From an uncultured Caulobacterales bacterium (GTDB taxonomy: Bacteria; Pseudomonadota; Alphaproteobacteria; Caulobacterales; Maricaulaceae), in the NCBI GenBank assembly GCA_938009235.1, contig CALLIK010000013.1, positions 55,778 through 119,777 on the forward strand: 64,000 nt of DNA, read 5' to 3'. Below, in pieces: positions 55,350 through 64,000 of the stretch. Below the pieces are notes generated by a model. The model was not told the origin of the DNA and ran no database searches. It saw only the letters and a list, made by a program, of their open reading frames with translations. Made by a program: the position numbers and the translations under genes. Each line of letters opens with the position of its first letter. Positions within the stretch are counted from its first letter, which is position 1.

Positions 55350-56534
55350 TCAGGGTTGGATGTTATATCGACTAACGAGTGTTGCTTTGCCTGGGGCGGT
55401 TTTCTTTTTAAGAGCGTCAAATGCGGCTTGATCTGTGACATTGAAAAAATGGCCTAATAGCTTCGCCGCTAAATCTTCATCCATTTCATAGGCGAGGATG
55501 AGCCCTGCCGCGCAGAGGTCTTTATCCGTTTTTGGGGCTTCACCCGTGCAATACATACTGCTCAGACCTCTAATCGCATGAGCGCTTCCTAGCTTTGCTG
55601 CGGTTTCATAGGTCTCGAAAGCGGTGGCTGTGTTGATCTCTGTGCCTTGCCCCAAAGCGTTCATGACGGCGAAACTTATCAGGCCATTGAGATGCTCTTG
55701 CTCTGCAGATTTCTTGACCCAGCCAAATGCTGTTTGTTCATTTTTCTCGACACGTGTTCCGTTGAGGTAGTTCATACCAAGAATCCATTGGGCTCTGGAG
55801 TCACCAAACTCTGCGGCGTTTTTATAATGAAAATCGCTCTTTGTAACATCGGCATCACCGCCCCAACCATGTTCAAAGTCGCGGCCTAAAATGTAGTGAC
55901 AGTAATCATTGTTTGGCCATAGAACAGAACATTCGAGGGCTTTTGCGCGGGCTAAAGGCCAGTCCTTGTGCGTATCGGAGTCGGGGCCATACAACACCTC
56001 AACCAAAAGAGGGTAAGCAGATTTTTTGACGGTTTCGTCCTCGGCTGCACTGAATAAATATTTCAATGCTCTGTCGGATTTATCTGCAGTGTCGGAGTCT
56101 ATGAATCTATAGGCGTAGTTTACCTTTGCAATGGCGCTGCCATGCTCTGCAGATGTCGTCAGGAGCGTTTCTACTTTTTCTAAATCGGGAGCGTGCCCAA
56201 ATTCACCTTCATAATAGAGCATGAGTATCGAGTTCGCCGTGTCATGCCCATTTTTATGCGCGGTCTCTAGCAGGGTTTTGGCTGCCTCAAAGTCGGGGTC
56301 TGCAAGTAGGTTCAAGTTTTCGTCAAAAATGAGATTGTAGCCTTGAGTAAAAACGGCGTGCATGTCGCCCGCGTCTGCCAAGGTTTGGAGCTCAACCGCG
56401 TTCATCGTACCATAGCCTTGCAAAGACGTTTGGGCGAAAACTGTGGGAGTGAGCAGCAACAAGGATGTTGATACCAGAATGAGGCGAAACGACCTTCGCA
56501 AAATTGCCGCTAAATCTATCCCAAATGATTGCAT
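55350..56534 (-). CDS. Sel1-repeat exported protein
   Basis: A 394-residue protein with a signal peptide (about 10-35, ILVSTSLLLLTPTVFA then QTS) and about six Sel1-like TPR repeats, such as AEFGDSRAQWILGMNYLNGT and AKLGSAHAIRGLSSMYCTG. Sel1 solenoids mediate protein contacts in envelope signalling; the partner is unknown. GAGGGG eight bases upstream favours ATG 56534 over TTG 56540. The gene sits between trpB (141-base gap) and trpA (55-base gap) on the same strand, interrupting the usual trpFBA order. Confidence 0.85.
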   Translation of the reverse strand: MQSFGIDLAAILRRSFRLILVSTSLLLLTPTVFAQTSLQGYGTMNAVELQTLADAGDMHAVFTQGYNLIFDENLNLLADPDFEAAKTLLETAHKNGHDTANSILMLYYEGEFGHAPDLEKVETLLTTSAEHGSAIAKVNYAYRFIDSDTADKSDRALKYLFSAAEDETVKKSAYPLLVEVLYGPDSDTHKDWPLARAKALECSVLWPNNDYCHYILGRDFEHGWGGDADVTKSDFHYKNAAEFGDSRAQWILGMNYLNGTRVEKNEQTAFGWVKKSAEQEHLNGLISFAVMNALGQGTEINTATAFETYETAAKLGSAHAIRGLSSMYCTGEAPKTDKDLCAAGLILAYEMDEDLAAKLLGHFFNVTDQAAFDALKKKTAPGKATLVSRYNIQP

Positions 56535-56681
56535 CGCCAATGCCCCTCTAAAGCTTCACGCTTAGGTGGCATAATTTTGCAGGGTAAAACAGGAAAATTT
56601 TAGAAAGGGAGTTTTAAAAATTAGAGATAAAGCAAAATGATGTTAGTTCAGCGACAGTGAAAAAATATTGTTTCGACGAAA

Positions 56682-57914
56682 TCACCCCTCCGTACCCTCA
56701 CTAATATGTTCACCCAACGCATCTGCAATCGTGAAGACATCTTTGTCGCCGCGACCGCACATGTTCATTATGATTAGCCCGTCTTTGCCAAGTTCTTTCG
56801 CGAGTTCTAATGTGCGCGGGATGGCGTGGCTTGGTTCTAGGGCGGGGAGGATACCTTCGAGGCGGGCGCAGAGTTGGAAGCATTCTAGGGCTTCGTCATC
56901 TGTCGCGCTGACATATTCCGCGCGGCCAATATCGTGCAGATAAGAATGCTCTGGACCAATGCCGGGATAATCGAGGCCTGCAGATATGGAATGGGCATCT
57001 GCGATTTGGCCGTGCTCATCTTGTAAGAGATAGGTTCGGTTGCCATGCAAAATGCCGGGTGTTCCACCCGTTAGGGAGGCGGCATGTAATCCAGATTTCA
57101 CGCCTTTACCTGCGGCTTCGACGCCGATGAGGCGAACCTCTTTATGCGGCACAAATTCGTGGAACAGTCCCATTGCATTTGACCCACCGCCGATACAGGC
57201 AACAGCTGCGTCAGGTAGTCGGCCTTCGGCCTCTAAGATTTGTTGTTTGGCTTCGCGGCCAATCACCGCTTGGAAATCACGGACCATCGCAGGGTAAGGG
57301 TGCGGGCCAGCGACTGTGCCGATGCAATAAAATGTCTCGCTGACATTCGTGACCCAATCGCGCAGCGCTTCATTCATCGCGTCTTTGAGTGTCGCTGTGC
57401 CTGAATGGACGGCGCGGACTTCGGCCCCGAGCAGGCGCATGCGGAAGACGTTCGGCTTTTGACGGACAATATCGACAGCGCCCATATAGACGATGCACTC
57501 CATACCGAGGCGCGCGGCGACGGTGGCCGTTGCCACGCCATGTTGTCCTGCGCCCGTTTCGGCGATGATGCGTTTTTTACCCATGCGTTTGGCGAGCAAA
57601 AGCTGGCCCATGCAATTATTGATTTTGTGTGCGCCTGTATGGTTCAACTCGTCGCGCTTAAAATAAATCTTCGCGCCGCCTGCATGCTCGGTTAATCGCT
57701 CTGCGAAATAAAGCGGGCTGGGACGGCCCACATAATGCGTCATAAAATAGTCGAGTTCTTTCTGGAACGACGGATCGGCCTTGGCTTCCTCATAGGCTTT
57801 CTCAAGCGCCAAGATCGGCGGCATCAATGTCTCGGCGACATAACGCCCGCCAAAATCGCCAAAACGGCCATTGGCATCGGGGTAGGCCGTATTTGTATCG
57901 GAGGCGTTATCCAT
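56682..57914 (-). CDS. trpB: Tryptophan synthase beta subunit
   Basis: A 410-residue PLP enzyme condensing indole and serine. Visible are [35 protein letters not shown], the PLP lysine in [31 protein letters not shown], the phosphate loop [31 protein letters not shown] and [15 protein letters not shown]. It overlaps trpF by eight bases. Confidence 0.98.
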   Translation of the reverse strand: MDNASDTNTAYPDANGRFGDFGGRYVAETLMPPILALEKAYEEAKADPSFQKELDYFMTHYVGRPSPLYFAERLTEHAGGAKIYFKRDELNHTGAHKINNCMGQLLLAKRMGKKRIIAETGAGQHGVATATVAARLGMECIVYMGAVDIVRQKPNVFRMRLLGAEVRAVHSGTATLKDAMNEALRDWVTNVSETFYCIGTVAGPHPYPAMVRDFQAVIGREAKQQILEAEGRLPDAAVACIGGGSNAMGLFHEFVPHKEVRLIGVEAAGKGVKSGLHAASLTGGTPGILHGNRTYLLQDEHGQIADAHSISAGLDYPGIGPEHSYLHDIGRAEYVSATDDEALECFQLCARLEGILPALEPSHAIPRTLELAKELGKDGLIIMNMCGRGDKDVFTIADALGEHISEGTEG

Positions 57915-58560
57915 GACGAACAGATTCCATAAAGGCTTTGATTTTGGAGGCGTTCTTTACGCCCGCAGAGCGTTCAACGCCAGAGCTGACATCGACAATC
58001 GGCGCGCGTGTGGCCGCGATAGCTTGGGCGACATTGTCGGGGTTTAACCCGCCTGCGACGGCGAATATCTTGGGTGTTGGAGCACCACTAATAATATTCC
58101 AGTCAATCGCTATGCCGTGTCCGCCGCGTACGATTTCATGATCTTTGTCTAAGGTGGGGGGCGGTTTGGCGTCGTATAGTATAAAGTCCGCGACACCTGC
58201 GTAGGTTTCGGCGGTCTTCATATCCTCATCAGAGGCGATACCAACGGCCTTTATGATTTTGACGTTGAAGCGTTTCGCGATTTCAGCGGCACGTGCTGGC
58301 GTTTCATCGCCGTGAAGCTGTACGTAATCAGGCGACATTTCAGCCATGATCCGCGAGAGCAGGTTATCATCTGGATTGACGGTGACGGCTACGCGCTGTG
58401 CTATCTGAGTTTTCGGGGCGAGAGCGGCGGCGTCTGAGACTGAGAGCCTGCGTTTGGACGGGCATTCCACAATAAAGCCAAGGAATGCCGCGCCGTTTTC
58501 AATGGCACTCGAGATATCTTCGGGCCGCATAAGGCCACAAATTTTAGCGCGCGTAGGCAT
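57907..58560 (-). CDS. trpF: Phosphoribosylanthranilate isomerase
   Basis: A 217-residue TIM barrel of tryptophan synthesis. Catalytic Cys lies in [13 protein letters not shown] and the general acid Asp in LYDAKPP. Also visible are [28 protein letters not shown] and [16 protein letters not shown], ending with [19 protein letters not shown] 58560 (MPTRAKICG) is chosen; 12 codons further upstream are open but not family-like. First gene of trpF-trpB-Sel1-trpA-accD-folC, divergent from rpoN. Confidence 0.96.
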   Translation of the reverse strand: MPTRAKICGLMRPEDISSAIENGAAFLGFIVECPSKRRLSVSDAAALAPKTQIAQRVAVTVNPDDNLLSRIMAEMSPDYVQLHGDETPARAAEIAKRFNVKIIKAVGIASDEDMKTAETYAGVADFILYDAKPPPTLDKDHEIVRGGHGIAIDWNIISGAPTPKIFAVAGGLNPDNVAQAIAATRAPIVDVSSGVERSAGVKNASKIKAFMESVRHG

Positions 58561-58711
58561 GCCCTTACACATAGGAGCATCGATGCCGACACGCAAAGAA
58601 AAAGCAGCGCATAAGCAAATTTCATGCCGACAACGTGATATTAAGGTGTCTGCCCTATAGACATCTCAAGCCGAAAAATCGGCATTGGTGAATATAGGTT
58701 GGATAGTGGGT

Positions 58712-60190
58712 ATGGCTTTAGCCCCAAAATTACAGGCACGGCAGGGCGCACAGCTCGCGATGACGCCGCAATTGCAGCAAGCGATCAAGCTGTTGCAGCT
58801 CTCAAATATTGAATTATCGGCTTTTGTCGAAGAGCAATTAGAGAAAAATCCTCTCCTAGAGCGCGGAACAGGCGATGAAAATCGTCGTAACGAAGCCGTT
58901 GCCGTTGTGTCCGAAGGCCCAGCTGTATCGACGGATACAGTGACGTCAGGCGAAGCCATGTCAGATATGGATACGCCTGATCACGCCCTTGCGCCTGAAT
59001 CAACGGCAGCAGATGTCGGCGGGTCCGTTGACTGGTCCCGTAATGACAGCAGTGGCAGTTTCTCTGGTTCAGGCGACTATGATGCTGCGGCTAATAGCGC
59101 GGCTGAAATCACTCTGGCTGACCATATCCGCGGCCAACTTCCGATGTTGCGCTTGTCTGTTTCAGACCGCCTTCTTGCTGATTACCTCCTCGGGCAGGTT
59201 GACGAGGCGGGCTATTTGCGCATGGAGCAGGCCGAAGTTTGCGAAAATCTTGGGATTGGTCCCGCGCGTGTTTCGTCCGTCCTTTTACAGCTTCAAACCC
59301 TAGAGCCGACAGGGGTATTCGCGGCATCATTGTCAGAATGTTTGGGACTACAGCTGCGCGAAATGGGATTGCTCGATGTGCCTATGCAGGGGCTATTGGA
59401 TAATCTTGACCTCTTGGCGAAACATGATTTGTCACAACTTGCCAAAGTTTGTGATGTTAAAATTGACGCTTTGAAGGTCATGATTGCGGCGTTGAAAAAA
59501 CTGTCCCCTAAACCGGGTCAAGCCTTTGGCGGGACGATGGCAGGGGCTGTTGAGCCTGATGTGTTTATTCGCGAAACGCCGAATGGCGGCTGGGCGATTG
59601 AGCTCAATGCCGACACTCTACCGCGTGTCCTGGTGAACAAGCGTTATTATAATGAAGTCAAAAAAGCGGGCGCCGAGGATGAAACCGCTCGGACTTTTAT
59701 TTCAGAATGTCATGCGGATGCGAACTGGTTGGTGAAATCCCTAGATCAGCGCGCGCGGACGATCCTAAAAGTCTCATCTGAAATTGTGAAACAGCAAGAT
59801 GAGTTTTTTGCTTATGGTATTGATCGGTTGCGCCCGTTGAAACTTCGGGATGTCGCAGACGCGATTGAGATGCATGAATCCACAGTTAGCCGCGTCACAT
59901 CAGGCAAATATATGCACACGCCGCGCGGCTTATTTGAGCTGAAGTTCTTCTTCACAGCTGCGATTGCAAGCCTTGACGGCGGGGAGAGCCATTCTGCGGA
60001 AGCTGTGCGTCACAAGATCAAAATTCTGATCTCGGAAGAAACAGCTGAAACCATCGTATCTGATGATAAAATTGTTCAACTCCTTCGGGCGCAAGGCATC
60101 GATATTGCCCGCCGCACCGTCGCGAAATATCGTGAGGCTTTGAATATTCCATCCAGCGTAGAACGCCGCCGAATTTTCAAACACGCGTAG
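58712..60190 (+). CDS. rpoN: RNA polymerase sigma-54 factor
   Basis: A 492-residue sigma-54. Region I (residues 1-50) is LQARQGAQLAMTPQLQQAI and LLQLSNIELSAFVEEQLEKN, followed by an acidic region II. The core-binding and DNA-binding parts follow, and the RpoN box is ARRTVAKYRE near the end, with the HTH region LRDVADAIEMHESTVSRVTS. It directs enhancer-dependent transcription. Usual neighbours lptB, hpf and ptsN are absent: trpF diverges upstream and a DUF805 gene follows. ATG 58712 gives the normal start. Confidence 0.96.
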   Translation: MALAPKLQARQGAQLAMTPQLQQAIKLLQLSNIELSAFVEEQLEKNPLLERGTGDENRRNEAVAVVSEGPAVSTDTVTSGEAMSDMDTPDHALAPESTAADVGGSVDWSRNDSSGSFSGSGDYDAAANSAAEITLADHIRGQLPMLRLSVSDRLLADYLLGQVDEAGYLRMEQAEVCENLGIGPARVSSVLLQLQTLEPTGVFAASLSECLGLQLREMGLLDVPMQGLLDNLDLLAKHDLSQLAKVCDVKIDALKVMIAALKKLSPKPGQAFGGTMAGAVEPDVFIRETPNGGWAIELNADTLPRVLVNKRYYNEVKKAGAEDETARTFISECHADANWLVKSLDQRARTILKVSSEIVKQQDEFFAYGIDRLRPLKLRDVADAIEMHESTVSRVTSGKYMHTPRGLFELKFFFTAAIASLDGGESHSAEAVRHKIKILISEETAETIVSDDKIVQLLRAQGIDIARRTVAKYREALNIPSSVERRRIFKHA

Positions 60191-60195
60191 TGAGC

Positions 60196-60220
60196 ATAAT
60201 CGATTCAGTGGATCGATTAT
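60196..60220. repeat. Palindrome after rpoN, related to the one after groEL
   Basis: Arms ATAATCGATTCA (60196-60207) and TGGATCGATTAT (60209-60220), 11 of 12 paired around one base, starting five bases after the rpoN stop. GCGGAG follows shortly, as it does after the groEL palindrome when read in the sense of that gene. No T-tract follows. Confidence 0.65.
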
Positions 60221-60338
60221 AGCGGAGCGCCGCCGCCGAAAGGTGTCTGAAGACGTTTTGAGTATATAAGTTTTCTCTTGATTAAAAGTTTGGTTCGGGC
60301 GTAACGCTTTACATCATAACTATAAGAGGGAGAGACTC

Positions 60339-60722
60339 ATGGGATTTGTCGACGCCATAAAGGCATTTTACAAGAATTACGTGAAATTTGACGGACGTTC
60401 ATCACGTTCAGAATATTGGTGGCCACAACTTTATTTTATCCTACTGTACGTGGTGATACTAGCAGGCAGTGTTTTGGGTGAAACAATAGGTGGAATTCTT
60501 GCGCTTATTATTGGCCTAATTATATTGGCGAGCATAATTCCTGCCATCTCGGTCACGATCCGTCGCCTTCACGATAACGATAAAAGCGGGTGGTTTTTTC
60601 TACTAACTTTGGTGCCGATTGTAAGTCTTTACATTCTCTACCTTTGTATCATCAAAGGCACAGATGGTCCGAACCGTTTTGGTCCAGACCCGCTTGGTAG
60701 CGACGCGTCAGTTTTTAACTAG
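60339..60722 (+). CDS. DUF805 membrane protein (first copy)
   Basis: A 127-residue inner-membrane protein of the DUF805 (YhaH-like) family: FYKNYVKFDGRSSRSEYWWP, three to four helices, VTIRRLHDNDKSGWFFLL and the terminal GTDGPNRFGPDPLGSD. Function unknown. GGGAGAGA lies a few bases before the ATG. A strong terminator follows, so the gene is probably single. A second, diverged copy is at 61884. Confidence 0.92.
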   Translation: MGFVDAIKAFYKNYVKFDGRSSRSEYWWPQLYFILLYVVILAGSVLGETIGGILALIIGLIILASIIPAISVTIRRLHDNDKSGWFFLLTLVPIVSLYILYLCIIKGTDGPNRFGPDPLGSDASVFN

Positions 60723-60745
60723 ACCTAGCTGATACTCAAATACTG

Positions 60746-60775
60746 AAAAGCCCAGTCATATGACTGGGCTTTTTT
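60746..60775 (+). terminator. Intrinsic terminator after the first DUF805 gene
   Basis: Near-perfect hairpin: AAAAGCCCAGTCA (60746-60758) pairs with TGACTGGGCTTTT (60761-60773), ending in six T. The A-rich left side may let it also stop the convergent DUF1295 gene. Confidence 0.93.
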
Positions 60776-60785
60776 ATGTCTTCGA

Positions 60786-61673
60786 TTAGGCGTTGGGCTT
60801 TGGCCGACGCGGAATGAATCCGCTCGTGCGGGCGATATAGTCTTGGTAGGTTTTGCGCCGCCCCATATCGCGCTCCAAAAGATCACGGCCTGACACTTTT
60901 GTCAGCATCAGTGTCATCAGGATTGGCGCAAGAATCGTCGCCCAACCCCACGGCGCTTGGCACGTGACGAGCCAAATGCCCCACCACATACAGGCATTGC
61001 CGAAGTAATTCGGGTGACGCGTATATTTCCACAAACCTGTGTCTAGCACGGGTTTGGTTTCAATCGGACCGTCATAGCCCTTGTTCGCCTTGAGGAATTT
61101 TGTGAGCTGCGCATCGCCAATGGCTTCAAAGAGAAACCCGACGAGCCAGAGGAGAGCGCCGATGATTGCGAGGATGCCGATATCGGTTTGTCCAAAGATA
61201 TGTGGTGGAAAATCGCATGGCGCAACAACGCAAATAGTCTCGGTCTTTTTGAAAGCTGTCGCCATCGCGACCCAAATCGGGGCGCTGACAATCATAATCA
61301 ACAGGCCTTGCCCGAAATAGACCGTGAACAATGTGCGTATGCGCCACGTGGTCTCAGACATGCCTTTTTTCTCGGCACGTTTACGCATCGAGACATAACG
61401 CTTGTCTTCACCGTGACCGAGGTTTCGTTTTCCGAGATAAAGCGTCAAACGCGCGCCCCACATAATGGGCAGGGCAGCTAGTAATATGAGGTAAGGCGTT
61501 TTGACGGGGACGAGGGTAAGGCACACGCCGCCCACAAGCAAAAAGCCAAAGCCCCAAAATATGTCAATTAGGCTCGCATCTTTCGCGATCAGGCTGACGA
61601 CCCAAAGCGCGATTAAGCTGCCGAAAACGACAACGGCCGCATGAATGAAGTAGACGAGTATACCTGTTAGCAT
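60786..61673 (-). CDS. DUF1295 family membrane protein (steroid-reductase/ICMT fold)
   Basis: A 295-residue polytopic protein. Family motifs are DIFWGFGFLLVG, LTLYLGKRNLGHGEDKRYVS, LTKFLKANKGYDGPIETKPV and the C-terminal LDTGLWKYTRHPNYFGNACM with a catalytic-type RHPNYFG and DLLERDMGRRKTYQDYIART. The fold is that of NAD(P)H-dependent steroid reductases and isoprenylcysteine methyltransferases; the substrate is unknown. It stands between the two DUF805 genes. Confidence 0.9.
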   Translation of the reverse strand: MLTGILVYFIHAAVVVFGSLIALWVVSLIAKDASLIDIFWGFGFLLVGGVCLTLVPVKTPYLILLAALPIMWGARLTLYLGKRNLGHGEDKRYVSMRKRAEKKGMSETTWRIRTLFTVYFGQGLLIMIVSAPIWVAMATAFKKTETICVVAPCDFPPHIFGQTDIGILAIIGALLWLVGFLFEAIGDAQLTKFLKANKGYDGPIETKPVLDTGLWKYTRHPNYFGNACMWWGIWLVTCQAPWGWATILAPILMTLMLTKVSGRDLLERDMGRRKTYQDYIARTSGFIPRRPKPNA

Positions 61674-61883
61674 GATATGTTCCCCTGAATGTCTTGCGCC
61701 TTAATAGACGTTTGAAACTATATACGTATCGAGACAAGGGCTCCGATTGCCTGCATTTTGAAAATGCGGCCTTGATGGGGTGTTATGATGGAGTTTAAGT
61801 TTTCTGCTCACGTGCAACTTAGCGGGTTTCGTTTCGTCATTTACACCCTTGCGGTGTGATCAACGGTTCCATACCCAAGCCAC

Positions 61884-62354
61884 ATGACCTTTGTTCAATC
61901 TATACGCACCTGTTTTCGGAAATATTTTGATTTCAAAGGGAGGGCGGTTCGGTCAGAGTTTTGGTGGTTTCAGCTTTTTGCCGCCATACTCACTTACGGA
62001 GCTATGACATTTGACCACCTTTTATTGGGGTATACGGTCGATGATGTTGTTACGCCTTTAGCAATAATCGCTATGATTGGCATAACAGCGCCAAGCGCGT
62101 CAGTAATGGCGCGGAGATTACATGATATTGGTTGGTCGGGTTGGCTGCAATTACCCATTTTAGGGGTGTACTCTGCCTATTTAGAAATTTGGTTTCCAGG
62201 TTTCAGTTTAACAACGGTGGGCTTTGCCCTGATGATTGTGGGTATGTTGTTTTGGCTCGTGCTTTGCCTTATTCTCATCAAAGACAGTCAACCGCACTCT
62301 AATAAATATGGCTCAAACCCAAAGACAGAAAATGCGGCAGAGGTTTTCACCTAG
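61884..62354 (+). CDS. DUF805 membrane protein (second copy)
   Basis: A 156-residue protein with TCFRKYFDFKGRAVRSEFWW, ASVMARRLHDIGWSGWLQLP and SNKYGSNPKTENAAE, so a DUF805 member diverged from the copy at 60339. It is longer, with about five hydrophobic segments. Convergent with rlmB, five bases apart. Confidence 0.87.
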   Translation: MTFVQSIRTCFRKYFDFKGRAVRSEFWWFQLFAAILTYGAMTFDHLLLGYTVDDVVTPLAIIAMIGITAPSASVMARRLHDIGWSGWLQLPILGVYSAYLEIWFPGFSLTTVGFALMIVGMLFWLVLCLILIKDSQPHSNKYGSNPKTENAAEVFT

Positions 62355-62359
62355 CCGAT

Positions 62360-63277
62360 CTATTTTCCCCGCCGCGCCTCATAAAGCGCGATGCCTGCTG
62401 CTGTTGCGACGTTGAGGCTTTCGGCCTCTCCTGCGACGGGTGAGCTTTTCATTGGGATGCGGGCGAGATTGTCACAGGTTTTGCGTACGCGTTCGCGCAG
62501 GCCGGGGCCTTCTGCGCCCATAACGATGACTTGCTTTGTGCCCGCAGAGAACACGTCAGATATATTGAGGTCTGTTTCCCCCGCCAGTCCTGTGACCTGC
62601 CAACCAATGCGTTGCAAGTTTTGCAGTGTGTTTGCGATGTTGGTCTCAAGGCAAATAGGAATAGATTCGAGGCAACCGACAGCGACTTTCGCGAGCGCAC
62701 CCGACAGCGGCGGAGCTTTGCGGGTCTGCATGACGAGGGCGCTGACGCCAAATGCAGAGGCGAGTCGCAGCATTGCCCCGACATTATGAGGGTCGCTGAT
62801 TTGGTCGAGGACAAGAATCAGTCCGTCCTCTGGCGCAGTATCGGCAATGTCTTCGAGTGATGGCCATTCAAGAGGGGCTGCTTTCAGGGCGATTCCCTGA
62901 TGGACAACGCCGCCCGGCAATTTGCGATCTATATATTTGCCTTCAACAATCTGCGGAATCGCGGCCCCTGTTGGGAGTTTCAGGCGATTTGAGGCTGATT
63001 CTGTTAAAAGAAGCTCGTGAACCGTCCGTCGAGGGTTGGAAAGTACGGCCAAACAGGCGTGAGAGCCGTAAATCCAGCCTGAACCGCCTTCATGTTTAGC
63101 TTGCGTGCGCTTTTTTGGTGTTCTTGGGGCTGATGTGGCCCCATGAGAGCGTGCCCCATAGGCGCGTTTAGGGGCATCTGACGCGGCCCCTTTCATTCCG
63201 CGACTGCGCAAGTTCATTTTTTGGCCTTTTGAGCCTGATTTTCTTTGCGACTGGCTATTGCGCGACGGATTTTTCAT
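62360..63277 (-). CDS. rlmB: 23S rRNA 2'-O-methyltransferase, RlmB (TrmH) family
   Basis: A 305-residue SPOUT enzyme. The first 70 residues are basic and likely disordered. A substrate-binding domain begins at IYGSHACLAVLSNPRRTVHE. The knotted SAM domain has LVLDQISDPHNVGAMLRLAS, QVIVMGAEGPGLRERV and SPVAGEAESLNVATAAGIAL. It probably methylates G2251 of 23S rRNA, though relatives modify other sites. It diverges from the tRNA-tuf cluster across 140 bases. Confidence 0.92.
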   Translation of the reverse strand: MKNPSRNSQSQRKSGSKGQKMNLRSRGMKGAASDAPKRAYGARSHGATSAPRTPKKRTQAKHEGGSGWIYGSHACLAVLSNPRRTVHELLLTESASNRLKLPTGAAIPQIVEGKYIDRKLPGGVVHQGIALKAAPLEWPSLEDIADTAPEDGLILVLDQISDPHNVGAMLRLASAFGVSALVMQTRKAPPLSGALAKVAVGCLESIPICLETNIANTLQNLQRIGWQVTGLAGETDLNISDVFSAGTKQVIVMGAEGPGLRERVRKTCDNLARIPMKSSPVAGEAESLNVATAAGIALYEARRGK

Positions 63278-63417
63278 CTTTATAGGCCCTGAGGATTATA
63301 CACATCGACTCTGTGGACGACGCGGCTAACAGCTTTCACCGCGAAGTGACAGAGCGTTTTTTGTTGAAGGTGACGAAACATCCCATTTTACCATTGGTGA
63401 AGTGGGGGACTTAAAAT

Positions 63418-63502
63418 GGAGGGGTGGCCGAGTGGTTAAAGGCGTCAGACTGTAAATCTGATCACTATGTGTACATTGGTTCGAATCCAATCCCCTCCAC
63501 CA
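63418..63502 (+). tRNA. tRNA-Tyr (GTA)
   Basis: Acceptor arms GGAGGGG and CCCCTCC, D-arm GCCGAGTGGTTAAAGGC, anticodon stem TCAGA/TCTGA with loop CTGTAAA (anticodon GTA at 63452-63454), a long class II variable arm, and T-arm ATTGG/CCAAT around TTCGAAT. Discriminator A is followed by an encoded CCA. Confidence 0.97.
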
Positions 63503-63533
63503 CCTTCAACGAAGTAGAGTACAAAGCAACGCG

Positions 63534-63607
63534 GCGGGTGTTGTGTAGTGGTAAGACCTCAGCCTTCCAAGCTGATGACGCGAGTTCGATTCTCGCCACC
63601 CGCTCCA
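63534..63607 (+). tRNA. tRNA-Gly (TCC)
   Basis: Acceptor GCGGGTG/CACCCGC, anticodon stem TCAGC/GCTGA with loop CTTCCAA (anticodon TCC at 63566-63568), and T-arm GCGAG/CTCGC around TTCGATT. Discriminator T, with encoded CCA. It is 31 bases after tRNA-Tyr and precedes tuf, the common proteobacterial order. Confidence 0.97.
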
Positions 63608-63706
63608 ATCTTCCTCTCTTATAGAGGGGTGGAATGGTGAATAAATTCTTAATCGACTGCGGCACCATTGGGGTGGCAAGGTCACAACATGTGAGTGAGA
63701 TGCGAC

Positions 63707-64000
63707 ATGGCAAAAGAGAAGTTCGAGCGGACTAAACCGCATGCAAACATCGGCACGATTGGTCACGTTGACCATGGTAAGACGACGTTGACGGCTGCGA
63801 TCACGAAGTATTTCGGTGATTTCCAGGCCTATGACCAAATTGATGGTGCGCCAGAAGAAAAAGCGCGTGGCATTACAATTTCAACGGCTCACGTTGAGTA
63901 TGAGACAGAAAATCGTCATTACGCTCACGTCGACTGTCCGGGTCATGCTGATTATGTAAAGAACATGATAACGGGTGCGGCTCAAATGGATGGCGCTATC
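63707..64000 (+). CDS. tuf: Elongation factor Tu, N-terminal part (3' end outside window)
   Basis: The first 98 residues of EF-Tu, the GTPase bringing aminoacyl-tRNA to the ribosome. It opens [19 protein letters not shown] and shows the P-loop [15 protein letters not shown], the switch I region [19 protein letters not shown] and the G3 motif [20 protein letters not shown]. The window ends within the G domain. It lies behind tRNA-Tyr and tRNA-Gly, probably on one transcript. Confidence 0.98.
   Translation, partial: MAKEKFERTKPHANIGTIGHVDHGKTTLTAAITKYFGDFQAYDQIDGAPEEKARGITISTAHVEYETENRHYAHVDCPGHADYVKNMITGAAQMDGAI

Noticed and set aside
55295..55441. 49-residue N-terminal extension of TrpA
   Set aside because: It reads into the end of the Sel1 gene in another frame and has no TrpA similarity.

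Overview
The window reads as chromosome of an alphaproteobacterium, most likely of the Caulobacterales/Maricaulales side (Hyphomonadaceae-like). The grounds are a DivL-type kinase with tyrosine in place of the phospho-accepting histidine, ChvG/ChvI beside a nitrogen-type PTS, a mitofilin-like gene between hemD and hemY, AddAB instead of RecBCD, the argH-lptM-lysA-TIGR02302-ftsEX order and the amgK-murU pair. Base composition looks moderate (about half G+C) with a few AT-rich islands. Genes are densely packed, with many ATGA or 8-base overlaps. I see no prophage, insertion sequence or CRISPR array.

Layout. 1-5.3 kb: the 3' end of thrS, then surface-glycan genes (an O-antigen ligase-like protein, two family 2 glycosyltransferases and an ArnT-like lipid-linked sugar transferase). 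5.3-10 kb: a small membrane protein, a GGDEF/EAL protein with a degenerate GGDEF motif, a methyltransferase, chorismate mutase and prephenate dehydrogenase. 10-21.3 kb: ydcF-like, ftsX, ftsE, a zinc-ribbon protein, a TIGR02302 protein, lysA, lptM, small exported/membrane proteins, argH, and a divergent TlpA-like thioredoxin followed by a tiny EF-hand reading frame. 21.3-23.4 kb: about 700 bases rich in inverted repeats without a convincing gene, then a short tyrosine-phosphatase-like gene and an AT-rich gene with a 23-residue tandem repeat. 24.3-26.6 kb: groES-groEL under a CIRCE operator. 27-30 kb: a cytochrome P450 and small unassigned genes.

30-36 kb: tsaD diverging from hemC-hemD-mitofilin-hemY. 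36-40 kb: chvI-chvG, EIIA and HPr (the HPr kinase gene usually found here is absent), then a TonB-domain lipoprotein. 40-52 kb: divL, a ferredoxin on the other strand, and tsaE-amgK-murU-addB-addA-trxA, linking cell-cycle signalling, tRNA t6A modification, peptidoglycan recycling and double-strand-break repair. 52-58.6 kb (minus strand): trpF-trpB-(Sel1 protein)-trpA-accD-folC. 58.7-63.3 kb: rpoN, two DUF805 membrane proteins, a DUF1295 protein and rlmB. 63.4-64 kb: tRNA-Tyr, tRNA-Gly and the start of tuf.

Most of the window is housekeeping. The points most worth a second look are the EF-hand micro-ORF coupled to the TlpA-like gene, the repeat-protein/phosphatase pair next to a structured gene-free stretch, a family of palindromes placed just after stop codons (groEL, rpoN, divL), the missing hprK, and a Sel1-repeat gene inserted in the trp operon.
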